This document shows positions 7,910 through 15,118 of a stretch of 26,865 nucleotides of DNA, piece by piece. Under the pieces are notes generated by a model. The model saw nothing but the letters and a program-made list of their open reading frames with translations. It ran no database searches and was not told the DNA's origin. The stretch's first letter is position 1. Each line of letters begins with the position of its first letter. A program made the translations under genes and the position numbers. This DNA comes from an uncultured Rivibacter sp. (GTDB lineage: Bacteria > Pseudomonadota > Gammaproteobacteria > Burkholderiales > Burkholderiaceae): the NCBI GenBank assembly GCA_946480925.1, contig CAMLLU010000076.1, forward strand, positions 1-26,865, written 5' to 3'.

Positions 7910-8916
7910 TCTGAACGCTCCTTGCGACCAGTGCCGCGTTCCTCTGCCAGTCGCCCAAGTGTCAGGGACGTGGCCTTGAGGGTGTCGATCATGAAATCGA
8001 GTGCCTGGGAGCGGGTCAAGGCTTCGACGCACGCCTGTCGGAATTCCTGTTCTGTGTGCCCTTTGACGGCGCACAAAAAGGCCTGCGGCAGGATCAAGGC
8101 GTCTTTGATGAGATCGGCAACGTCGAACACCAGGCCACCCCGCCGAGTCTTGCCGTGAAGCACTGCAAGCCCATGTGGCAGGCCCAGCACCCAGGTAGCG
8201 GTGGCACCCAGGCCATATGCAAGGTAGTTGCCGTGATCAAGGAATTGGTTTGCCGCGTCGGTGCTCTCGCCGCGCTTGCTCCGCGTGAATTCCCCGTATG
8301 ACGTAGCTTGGCTTGCCAACCGGTAAAGCTGCTTGGTGAGGCGTGCCTCTTCAGTCAGCAGGGCCACATGGTCGGGCGCGGATCTCACTGCTGCGTCGGC
8401 TCGACCGAGCAATGCGTCCATGGCAGCCAGATCGGGATCGAAGGCTTGCTCCTTCAAAGTGCGGCTGCTGGTCCAGTGGTGGCGAAGTCGATCCAGCCGT
8501 GCGTGTTGGAAGATCTTGGCCGCTTCGAGGCGAAGGCGCTCATCGAACCAGAAGCGCACCCAATGTTGCAGGTACTCAGTGGGGCGGTATTCGCTTTGTG
8601 GCGGCAGCCACACGACCTCGGTGACTGCGTCGGTGCTCGCGAACAAGGGGGTGCCGCCGCCGCCGCAAAAGCCGAGCATGACGCCTGCCTTAGCGAGTTC
8701 CCTGACCGCCGCTTGGGTAACGGATGTTCCGGTACCTAGCAAGATCGTCGTTGTATTGGCTATGGGTATGTTCCAGTACAGCGACTGCTTGCCTTGTTCG
8801 GTGACGTACTCCACTCGACCACCGTTGACCAGCACTCGACAATGTTCAAGGTAGTAGATGTTGGCGCGCTTCGAGTGAAGGATGGTCTTGAGGTCGCCTG
8901 AGGAAATTTCTTCCAT
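7906..8916 (-). CDS. cas1: Cas1 integrase, type I-F
   Basis: This 336-aa protein is the integrase that inserts new spacers at the leader end of the array, acting with Cas2-3. The metal-binding catalytic residues fall exactly at the P. aeruginosa positions: Glu190 in LTEEARLTK, His254 in VLHGKTRRGG, and Asp265 and Asp268 in FDVADLIKD. The N-terminal beta domain and a glycine-rich turn (GFCGGGGTP, 82-90) are typical. Its stop overlaps the cas2-3 GTG by 4 bp, which implies coupled translation of the two adaptation proteins. The WYL gene ends 17 nt upstream on the same strand. The ribosome site is weak (GGA only). Confidence 0.98.
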   Translation of the reverse strand: MEEISSGDLKTILHSKRANIYYLEHCRVLVNGGRVEYVTEQGKQSLYWNIPIANTTTILLGTGTSVTQAAVRELAKAGVMLGFCGGGGTPLFASTDAVTEVVWLPPQSEYRPTEYLQHWVRFWFDERLRLEAAKIFQHARLDRLRHHWTSSRTLKEQAFDPDLAAMDALLGRADAAVRSAPDHVALLTEEARLTKQLYRLASQATSYGEFTRSKRGESTDAANQFLDHGNYLAYGLGATATWVLGLPHGLAVLHGKTRRGGLVFDVADLIKDALILPQAFLCAVKGHTEQEFRQACVEALTRSQALDFMIDTLKATSLTLGRLAEERGTGRKERSE

Positions 8917-8933
8917 GTCGGTCCGATGGCTCG

Positions 8934-9959
8934 CTAAACGTTCGGCGAATGATCGTTCCTGGAAGGCTCAGCGGGTGAGCCTGAGAAGATCATGTCGAGG
9001 CCTGCACGAAGCCTTGCCGCCACGGCTTCCTGCAACTCCTGTGGCCCTGTCACTACCACGTCGGGAACATGCCGCAAGATGTCCATCACCAGCTCTCGCG
9101 GGTCGGCATAGGGCAGTCGCAGCACGTAGTGGCCATCGGCGTCGAACGAGCCTTGCTGGCTCGGGTGCCAACGCTCCGCCGCCACCCACCTCGCCCGTTC
9201 CGGCGTGAACCGAAGCGTCGCCCACTGCACTTCGCGCCCGGCAAAGATGCCGTAGCCAGCGCCCAGCACTTCGTCGAGTTCACCGTCCGGCACATCGATG
9301 GCGGCCTTGTCCAGTGCTTGCACCCGCCGAATCGCATCGACGCTGAAGCTGCGCAGCGCCTTGCGGAGGTGGCACCACGCGTCGAGGTACCAGTTGTCGC
9401 GGTAATGGATCAGCCGTTGGGGCGACACCTCCCTCTCACTGGTGGCGTCGCTGCTGCGGCCGTGGTACTCGATGACGAGCCTGCGTCGCTGCAGCAATGC
9501 CGAGCCGACGGCCTGGAAGTGGGGCAGGTGGATCTTGCGGGCACCTACCGTTTGCACGCGGATGCGTCTTGCCAGGTCGCTGGCGTGGTGGGTGCCTTCG
9601 CCAAGCAACTGGGTCAGCCGTTTGGTGAGCGGCTCGATGTGCCGGCCGAGCAGTCCGCCTGCATCGAGGTGCGCCAGCAGGTGCTGCATGGTCAGCAGCG
9701 CGTGGATCTCTTCGGCACTGAGCCACAGGCCGGGCAGCTCGTATTGCGTGCCCACCAAGGCGGCTTGTGGATCCAACTTCCACCCGCCGCGTTCACGATC
9801 GAACACGATGGGCGAATTCATGCGGTCCCGCAGAAAGGCGAGGTCTCGCTTGAGCGTTGCATGCGAGACGCCGAGCTCCTGCAGAAGCTCGTTCCGGCCC
9901 AGGCATCGGCCTGCGTCGAACAAGCCTTTGAGCCGGTAGAGCCGGTCGCTCTGGCTCAC
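8934..9959 (-). CDS. WYL-domain transcriptional regulator, first gene of the cas operon
   Basis: This 341-aa protein has an N-terminal winged helix (SDRLYRLKGLFDAGRCL, then NELLQELGVSHATLKRDLAFL, about 3-43). A WYL domain follows, with LVIEYHG at 161-167 and the literal motif NWYLDAW at 189-195. A C-terminal WCX-type domain contains LRFTPERARW and ends with a leucine-rich helix. WYL proteins sense ligands, often nucleic acid, and control defence genes (CapW, BrxR and CRISPR-linked members are established cases). Control of this cas operon is inferred from its position: same strand, 17 nt before cas1. The GTG at 9959 was chosen because it fits the family N-terminus; the frame upstream to 10115 reads through the promoter region and looks non-coding. 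Confidence 0.9.
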   Translation of the reverse strand: MSQSDRLYRLKGLFDAGRCLGRNELLQELGVSHATLKRDLAFLRDRMNSPIVFDRERGGWKLDPQAALVGTQYELPGLWLSAEEIHALLTMQHLLAHLDAGGLLGRHIEPLTKRLTQLLGEGTHHASDLARRIRVQTVGARKIHLPHFQAVGSALLQRRRLVIEYHGRSSDATSEREVSPQRLIHYRDNWYLDAWCHLRKALRSFSVDAIRRVQALDKAAIDVPDGELDEVLGAGYGIFAGREVQWATLRFTPERARWVAAERWHPSQQGSFDADGHYVLRLPYADPRELVMDILRHVPDVVVTGPQELQEAVAARLRAGLDMIFSGSPAEPSRNDHSPNV

Positions 9960-10037
9960 GTGCGCGCGACGGTGCTGGCCGGGGCAGACGAGATGCTGCA
10001 GCTCATTGGACGCTCCCTCACCTGTGTTGTGTGGAGC

Positions 10038-10066
10038 ATCGTAGCGAGGGCCGTGCCGTTTGGCAC
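10038..10066 (-). promoter_or_regulatory. Candidate promoter and operator of the WYL-cas operon
   Basis: On the minus strand GTGCCA (10061-10066) and TACGAT (10038-10043) are separated by 17 bp; each matches its sigma-70 hexamer at 4 of 6 positions. A perfect dyad GTGCC-N4-GGCAC (10053-10066) overlaps the -35 hexamer, and a second dyad TGCGG-N6-CCGCA (10068-10083) lies just upstream. Such dyads at a promoter fit autoregulation by the dimeric WYL protein. This is inference from position and symmetry only. Confidence 0.4.
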
Positions 10067-10101
10067 CTGCGGTTGTTCCCGCATGGGCCGCCCTCGCGCA
10101 G

Positions 10102-10129
10102 GCTCTTTCCCCCATATGAGGGAGAGAGC
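10102..10129. repeat. Hairpin element between the arginase gene and the WYL gene
   Basis: The arms GCTCTTTCCC (10102-10111) and GGGAGAGAGC (10120-10129) pair over 10 bp with one non-Watson-Crick position, around an 8-nt loop containing CATATG. It lies 16 nt after the arginase stop codon on the minus strand. There is no T-tract on either side, so if it ends transcription it does so without the usual form. It may instead be an RNA-stabilising hairpin or a dispersed palindromic element. Confidence 0.45.
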
Positions 10130-10145
10130 TGTGGCCGGCGGTGCG

Positions 10146-11075
10146 CTACTTGCGCATCAACGTGCTCTTCCCAAACAGGCTCTCGATGTAGTCCACCGCC
10201 AGGATGGCGGTGCGGTTGCGCACGTCGAAGGCGGGGTTGAGTTCCATCACGTCGAGCGAGCCGAGGCGGCCGGTGTCGGCGATCATCTCCATGCACAGCT
10301 GGGCTTCGCGGTAGGTGGGCCCGCCCATCACGGTGGTGCCCACGCCGGGCGCCACTTCGGGGTCGAGAAAGTCCACGTCGAAGCTCACGTGCAGGTGGGT
10401 GTTGCTGTCCATGGTGGCCAGCGCCAGCTCCATGGTGTGGCGCATGCCCATCTCGTCGATATAGCGCATGTCGAAGACTTCGAGGTCCATCTCGTGCACG
10501 AAGCGTTTCTCGCCTTCGTCCACGCTGCGGATGCCGATCTGCCGCACCCACTTGGGGCTGATGGCCGGCACGTGGCCGCCGATCTCGATGAGCTCCCGGG
10601 GCCCATGGCCGCACAGGCAGGCCACGGGCATGCCGTGGATGTTGCCGCTGGGCGTGATGATGCTGGTGTTGAAGTCGGCATGCGCATCGAGCCACAGCAC
10701 GCGCAGCTTCTTGCCCTTTTCTCGGCAGTGGCGCGCCACCGCGCTGATGGAGCCGATGGCCAGGCAGTGGTCGCCGCCCAGCAGGATGGGCAGGCGCCCG
10801 GTGGTGAGCTCGCCGTGCACCGCGTCGTGCACGGCCTGGTTCCAGGCCACCACTTCGCTGAGGTGCCGGTAGCCGTCGTCAGGCGGCAGCCAGGGGTTGT
10901 GCGGGCCGCTGATGTTGCCGCGGTCGATGACTTCGAGACCGCGCCCTTGCAGGGCCGCCTGCAGGCCTGCCACGCGCAAGGCTTCGGGGCCCATGGAGGC
11001 GCCGCGCGCGCCGGCGCCCACGTCGGTGGGCGCGCCGATCAAGGAAACGAGAGCAAGAGGGGTGGGCTGTTTCAT
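10146..11075 (-). CDS. rocF: Arginase
   Basis: This 309-aa binuclear manganese enzyme of the ureohydrolase fold hydrolyses arginine to ornithine and urea. The metal ligands are visible: His103 in GGDHCLAIG, Asp130/His132/Asp134 in WLDAHADFN, and Asp233/Asp235 in SFDVDFLDP. The stretch ITPSGNIHGMP (140-150) is characteristic of arginase rather than agmatinase, so arginase is preferred. The ATG at 11075 overlaps the stop of the upstream LOG gene (ATGA). The longer frame to 11147 lies inside that gene and is rejected. The first 25 residues (PLALVSLIGAPTDVGAGARG) match the family N-terminus. It is the last gene of the leftward string and is followed by a hairpin. Agmatinase or formimidoylglutamase remains a lesser possibility. 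Confidence 0.9.
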   Translation of the reverse strand: MKQPTPLALVSLIGAPTDVGAGARGASMGPEALRVAGLQAALQGRGLEVIDRGNISGPHNPWLPPDDGYRHLSEVVAWNQAVHDAVHGELTTGRLPILLGGDHCLAIGSISAVARHCREKGKKLRVLWLDAHADFNTSIITPSGNIHGMPVACLCGHGPRELIEIGGHVPAISPKWVRQIGIRSVDEGEKRFVHEMDLEVFDMRYIDEMGMRHTMELALATMDSNTHLHVSFDVDFLDPEVAPGVGTTVMGGPTYREAQLCMEMIADTGRLGSLDVMELNPAFDVRNRTAILAVDYIESLFGKSTLMRK

Positions 11076-11992
11076 GCGTCTTCCGCAAAGGAGCCGGTCA
11101 GGCTCACGGGGCCGTCCAGCTGGTAGGCGTGCTGGATCGCAGCCCACGCTTCCTCAGCTGTCTCGACGAACTCGAAAAGGTTCACGTCCTGCGGGCTGAT
11201 CATGCCGGTGTCGACCAACAGCTCGAAGTTGATGAGCCGCGACCAGAACTCGCGGCCGAACAGCAGGATGGGGCGGCGCCGGCACTTGCCGGTCTGGATG
11301 AGCGTGAGCACCTCGAACATTTCATCGAGCGTGCCGAAGCCGCCGGGGAAGCACACCAATGCGATCGAGCGCATCAGGAAGTGCATCTTGCGCAGCCCGA
11401 AGTAGTGGAACTGGAAGCACAGCTCGGGCGTGATGTAGGGGTTGGGCTCCTGCTCGTGCGGCAGCACGATGTTGAGGCCCACGCTCTTGCCGCCCTTCAC
11501 GTCGAGCGCGCCGCGGTTGCCCGCTTCCATGATGCCGGGGCCGCCGCCGGTGACCACGTACACCGGCGGGTCGAACTGCTGCGACGCATGCGTGATGAGG
11601 CTGGCCAGCGTGCGTGCCTCGTCGTAGTAGCGCGACATGGCCAGGTGCATCTCGGCGCGTTTCACCGCGGTGGTGTCGTCGCCGCTGGCGCTGCGCTGTG
11701 CCGATTCGAGCATCTGCTGCGCTACGTCGGGCGGCAGGATGCGCGCGCTGCCGAAGATCACCACGGTCGATTCGATGCCGTGTTCGCGCTGCACCATCTC
11801 GGGCTTGAGCAGCTCGAGCTGCATGCGCACGGGGCGCAGCTCTTCGCGCAGCAGGAACTCGGTGTCGGTGAACGCGAGCCGGTAGGCGCTTTCAGGGCCG
11901 CCATACAGCGATGGTGGGGTGACTGAGGCCGCTTCCTCCTGGGCAGAAGGGAAATTGCGGACCGTGGCGAGTTTGCGGCGCTTCTTGTTCAT
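11072..11992 (-). CDS. LOG-family (TIGR00730-type) nucleotide phosphoribohydrolase
   Basis: This 306-aa protein has a Rossmann fold with the LOG signature: VVTGGGPGIMEAGNRGA (146-162), RKMHFLMRS (201-209) and PGGFGTLDE (216-224). The family removes ribose 5'-phosphate from nucleotide monophosphates, known for cytokinin activation in plants and for AMP or other nucleotide breakdown in bacteria. It is longer than the short bacterial LOG proteins (about 190 aa), with about 70 extra N-terminal residues, starting with a basic MNKKRRKLATVRN segment. That places it in the larger Pfam lysine-decarboxylase-like group once misnamed lysine decarboxylase. Its stop overlaps the arginase start. It begins 39 nt after the DUF3299 gene. 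The substrate is unknown. Confidence 0.88.
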   Translation of the reverse strand: MNKKRRKLATVRNFPSAQEEAASVTPPSLYGGPESAYRLAFTDTEFLLREELRPVRMQLELLKPEMVQREHGIESTVVIFGSARILPPDVAQQMLESAQRSASGDDTTAVKRAEMHLAMSRYYDEARTLASLITHASQQFDPPVYVVTGGGPGIMEAGNRGALDVKGGKSVGLNIVLPHEQEPNPYITPELCFQFHYFGLRKMHFLMRSIALVCFPGGFGTLDEMFEVLTLIQTGKCRRRPILLFGREFWSRLINFELLVDTGMISPQDVNLFEFVETAEEAWAAIQHAYQLDGPVSLTGSFAEDA

Positions 11993-12031
11993 GCGGGTGA
12001 GCTTACTCCGAGCAAAGAGGGGGCAAACGGC

Positions 12032-12592
12032 TTACTTGGCTGCCGGCGGCACGTAGCGTTCCACGCGCTGGGCCTGCAGCTTGTAGCCGCTCACGCCCAT
12101 GTACGAGTCCTGCCGCGTGGTGGAAAGCGTGCCGTTCACCCACACGGTGTCCATCGAATGGAAGCCCTTCACCGGCGTGTCCACTACCACGTGCACGATC
12201 TGGTTGGCCGGCGGCGGCGGCGAGTGGATGCAGGCGCCGAAGTAGGGCACCAGCAGGAATTCCTTGAGCTGGCCCTTGGCCTCTTCGAGCGGCACCACGT
12301 AGCCGGGCAGGCGAATGGCCACGCCGTTGAGCGCGGCGTTGGTGGGCGCGTTGTCCCAGATGTCGCGCATGTCCTTCAGCATCTGCTGCGCGCGCGGGTC
12401 GCCGTCGTTGAACAGGCTCAGGTTCACGCCGCCGTCCTTGGTGCCGCGCAGTTGCTTGAGCGGGTCCCAGTCCTTGGGCATCAGGTCGTCCCATTGGATC
12501 TCGCGGTAGGTGCCGGCGGCCATGGCCCATGGCGTTGCGGCCATCGTGAGTGCGAGGCCGGCAGCGGCCTGCAGGCAGTTACGTCGTTTCAT
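12032..12592 (-). CDS. Exported DUF3299 protein, ZrgD-like
   Basis: This 186-aa protein has an N-terminal signal peptide: basic MKRRNCLQ, a hydrophobic AAAGLALTMAATPWAMA core, and a likely AMAA/G cut near residue 25. The paired arginines could allow Tat export, but the rest of the Tat motif is poor. The mature part opens YREIQWDDLMPKDWDP, typical of DUF3299, and includes LPGYVVPLE, CIHSPPPPANQIVHV and a C-terminal GYKLQAQRVERY. Function is not established. The family often accompanies ABC exporters of the kind directly upstream, where the gap is only 2 nt. The ATG at 12592 was chosen because of the signal peptide; the frame extended to 12817 lies within the permease gene. Confidence 0.88.
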   Translation of the reverse strand: MKRRNCLQAAAGLALTMAATPWAMAAGTYREIQWDDLMPKDWDPLKQLRGTKDGGVNLSLFNDGDPRAQQMLKDMRDIWDNAPTNAALNGVAIRLPGYVVPLEEAKGQLKEFLLVPYFGACIHSPPPPANQIVHVVVDTPVKGFHSMDTVWVNGTLSTTRQDSYMGVSGYKLQAQRVERYVPPAAK

Positions 12593-12594
12593 GT

Positions 12595-13857
12595 CTAGAC
12601 CCTTGGAGAAAGTCCGTCGGCGAGCGAGAGCCGGTAGGCGCGCCACCCGGGCACGAGGCTCGCCAACCAGCCGCCTGCAAGCACCGCGCCCATCAGCGCC
12701 CATTCTGTGCTGCCCGGCATACCCAGGTGCAGCGCGATGCCGAACTGCGCCTCGAACCAGTTGCCCAGCAATGCCACCGCCAGCACGTGCGCCAGCGCGC
12801 CCAGCACCACGCCGCACAGCGTGACGAGCGCGCCTTCGGTGGCCAGCAACAGCAGCATCTGGCGCGGCCCCGCGCCGGCCGCGCGCAGGATGGCCAGCTC
12901 GCGCCGACGTTCGTTGAGCCCGGCCAGGATCACGGCGACCAGCCCGCCCAGGCTCACCAGCGCCACCAGCGCACTCATGGCCTGCAGGCCGCGCTCACCC
13001 GTGCCCACCACGCTCCACAGCTCGTCGAGCACCACGCCGGGCAAGATGGCCATGAGCGGCTCGGCCTCGAACGAGGCCACGTGGCGCTGCACGGCGAACA
13101 CGGCCGCGCGGCCCTTGAGGCCCAGCAGCACGGCGGTCACGGTCTTGGGCGTGAGGTCCTGCTGCGCGGCCTGCTCGGGCGTCACGCTGAGCCCGGGCAG
13201 CGGCACGCCGGCCACCCAGTCGAGGTGCAGCGCTTCCATGGCCTGCAGGCTGATGTGCACGGAGCGGTCCACCGGCGTGCCTGTGCGTGCCAGCACGCCC
13301 ACCACGGTGAAGGGCTTGTTGGCGTGTTCGTTGCCGGGCAGGGCACCGTCGCCATGGCTCAGCACGATGCGGTCGCCCAGCTTGTAGCCCAGGCGCTCGG
13401 CCACGTCGGCGCCGAGCACGGTGTCGAACAGCGCTTCGAAGCGCTTGCCCTGGGCCAGCTCGAGCGGCTGCTGGTCGCCGTAGCGAAAGTGCTCGAAGTA
13501 GGCCGGGGTCGTACCCACCACCGCGAAGCCGCGGTGGCTGTCGCCCAGCGAGATGGGCACCATCCATGCCACTGCCTTGTGCTGTGCAAGGCTCAGGGCG
13601 CTGCTGTAGCGCATGTTGTTGGTGGCGCTGCCGATGCGGAACACCGAATACAGCAGCAGCTGCACCGGCCCCGTGCGGGCGCCCACGATGAGGTCGGTGC
13701 CCGAGATGGACTGCGAGAAGTTCTCGCGCACGTCGTGGCGAATGCGCTCGATGCCCAGCAGCAGGAAGGTGGAAAGCGCGATCGACAGCACGATCAGCGA
13801 CAGCACGAAGCGCCGGTTCCAGGCGCTGTGCGCGGCCAGCGAGAACATGGCCCTCAT
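12595..13857 (-). CDS. ABC transporter permease, FtsX/MacB type
   Basis: This 420-aa membrane protein has the MacB/FtsX plan: one transmembrane helix near residues 17-36 (FVLSLIVLSIALSTFLLLGI), a large periplasmic domain (about 40-270), then three helices near the C-terminus (ALVALVSLGGLVAVILAGL, LVTLCGVVLGALAHVLAVAL, WALMGAVLAGGWLASLV). ERRRELAILRAAGAGPRQ is the cytoplasmic coupling segment of FtsX proteins. It overlaps the ATPase gene by 4 bp (ATGA), so the two form one transporter. Substrate is not shown. The neighbouring ZrgA-like protein hints at zinc or a zinc-bound factor. The start at 13857 is followed by a second ATG three codons in. Confidence 0.9.
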   Translation of the reverse strand: MRAMFSLAAHSAWNRRFVLSLIVLSIALSTFLLLGIERIRHDVRENFSQSISGTDLIVGARTGPVQLLLYSVFRIGSATNNMRYSSALSLAQHKAVAWMVPISLGDSHRGFAVVGTTPAYFEHFRYGDQQPLELAQGKRFEALFDTVLGADVAERLGYKLGDRIVLSHGDGALPGNEHANKPFTVVGVLARTGTPVDRSVHISLQAMEALHLDWVAGVPLPGLSVTPEQAAQQDLTPKTVTAVLLGLKGRAAVFAVQRHVASFEAEPLMAILPGVVLDELWSVVGTGERGLQAMSALVALVSLGGLVAVILAGLNERRRELAILRAAGAGPRQMLLLLATEGALVTLCGVVLGALAHVLAVALLGNWFEAQFGIALHLGMPGSTEWALMGAVLAGGWLASLVPGWRAYRLSLADGLSPRV

Positions 13858-14585
13858 GTCGCCGCCCCGGCGGTTGCCGCCGCATGGTTGAGCGAAGGCA
13901 GGTCGACGTGGCGGCCGAAGTGAGGGGCCAGCCGCGCGTCGTGGCTCACGAACAGCAGCGCGCTGCCGGCGCTGGCGCATTCGCGCAGCAGCAGGTCCAT
14001 GAAGCCGTCTCGCAGCGCTTCGTCGAGCGCCGAGGTCGGCTCGTCGGCGATCACCAGTTCGGGCCGGCCGATGAGCGCGCGCGCAGCGGCCACGCGCTGC
14101 TGCTGGCCCACCGAGAGTTCACGCGCCGCGCGTTGCCACAACGCCGTTCCAAGGCCCATGTGCTGCAGCAGCTCCTGCGCCGTATCGCGCGCGCTGCGGT
14201 GCCCTTCGGCAGCCCGCTGCGAGCGCCGCTTCGAGAAGCGGCAGGGCAGCAGCACGTTGTCGAGCACCGAGAGGTAAGGCAGCAGGTTGAACTGCTGGAA
14301 CACGTAGCCCACGTGGTCGGCACGCAGATGGTCGCGCCGCGCGGCAGAGAGCTTGCACCAGTCGTGCCCGAGCAGAGCCACCTCGCCCTGCTGCGCCACC
14401 AGCACGCCGGCGGCAAGCGACAGCAGCGTGCTCTTGCCGCAGCCGCTGGGGCCGCGCATGAACACGGCCTCGCCACCAGCGATGGAGAAGGCGTCGATGG
14501 CGATGCTGTCGGCCGCGGTGCGCGGCCACCGAAAGCGCACGTCGCGCAGTTGCAGCAGCGGCGCGGCGGAGGCTGCGGCGCTCAT
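13854..14585 (-). CDS. ABC transporter ATP-binding protein, LolD/MacB-like
   Basis: This 243-aa ATPase shows Walker A GPSGCGKS (45-52), the Q-loop region FQQFNLLPYLS (96-106), signature LSVGQQQR (157-164), Walker B VIADEPTSALDE (178-189) and the switch FVSHD near 213. The FQQFNLLPYLSVLDNV wording is typical of the LolD/MacB/FtsE group, which works mechanically with FtsX-type permeases instead of classic importer permeases. It overlaps the permease gene downstream and the DUF2796 gene upstream by 4 bp each. That arrangement implies a co-translated transporter with a periplasmic partner. Confidence 0.93.
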   Translation of the reverse strand: MSAAASAAPLLQLRDVRFRWPRTAADSIAIDAFSIAGGEAVFMRGPSGCGKSTLLSLAAGVLVAQQGEVALLGHDWCKLSAARRDHLRADHVGYVFQQFNLLPYLSVLDNVLLPCRFSKRRSQRAAEGHRSARDTAQELLQHMGLGTALWQRAARELSVGQQQRVAAARALIGRPELVIADEPTSALDEALRDGFMDLLLRECASAGSALLFVSHDARLAPHFGRHVDLPSLNHAAATAGAAT

Positions 14586-15118
14586 CGCGGCGCGAGGCGC
14601 AAGGTCTTGTCAGGACGCTTCAGCGTCGCCTTGGACTGGCCCTTGGGGCCGGCAATCTGCACGTCGATGCGCTGCATGCGCGGGAATGCATCGAACAGGC
14701 CGAGGTCGAGCGTGGCCAGCGCTTGCGGCTGGCGGCATTCGAAGCGGTAGTCGGCATCGATGTCGGCGTGCTCGTCTTCCTGGCCCTTGGCGGGCGCGGT
14801 GGTTTCGAACAGTGCCGATTCGACGGTGGCCTCGCGTAGCTGGCAGCCCGCTTCAGCATTGGGGCGCAGCCACTGCGCGGCTTCACGCAGGCGCTGCTGC
14901 AACTGCGCCACGGCCTGCTTTTGCGCGGCGGTACGCGGGCGGTGCTCGAAACCGAGCAGGCTGTCCGCCGGCGCTTCGAGGTGGATGCCGAGCGTGGAGG
15001 CGTCCACCGCCACGTCGAGCGTCACGACACCATGCACGTGGGCCTTCTGCTGGGCAGAAGCTCCAAGGCAGCACAAGCCCAGCAGCAGGGCGGGCACGAG
15101 GCGGGGCCATGCGCTCAT
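14582..15118 (-). CDS. ZrgA-type (DUF2796) periplasmic protein
   Basis: This 178-aa protein has a signal peptide (MSAWPRLVPALLLGLCCLGASA, likely cut after ASA). The mature protein begins with QQKAHVHGVVTLDVAVD, the DUF2796/ZrgA hallmark, followed by HLEAPADSLLGFEH. In Vibrio the ZrgA family is linked to zinc uptake together with an ABC transporter and DUF3299-type protein. Zrg proteins usually carry a long central His/Asp/Glu-rich metal loop; here it is reduced to KGQEDEHADIDADY, so metal buffering may be weaker or the role different. It overlaps both neighbours by 4 bp. No Zur-like operator could be recognised. Confidence 0.85.
   Translation of the reverse strand: MSAWPRLVPALLLGLCCLGASAQQKAHVHGVVTLDVAVDASTLGIHLEAPADSLLGFEHRPRTAAQKQAVAQLQQRLREAAQWLRPNAEAGCQLREATVESALFETTAPAKGQEDEHADIDADYRFECRQPQALATLDLGLFDAFPRMQRIDVQIAGPKGQSKATLKRPDKTLRLAPR

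Noticed and set aside
1..9959. Additional defence or toxin-antitoxin genes, or an anti-CRISPR, hidden in the CRISPR block
   Set aside because: All coding space is filled by the six cas genes and the WYL gene; the only gaps are short or are the leader.
9069..11126. Plus-strand open frame of 685 codons
   Set aside because: It runs antisense to the WYL gene and the arginase gene in GC-rich DNA and resembles no protein family; the opposite strand has clear families.
12550..13923. Long plus-strand frame of 457 codons opposite the ABC permease
   Set aside because: Rich in His, Gln, Arg and Ala, typical of a shadow frame; the FtsX-type permease on the minus strand explains the region.
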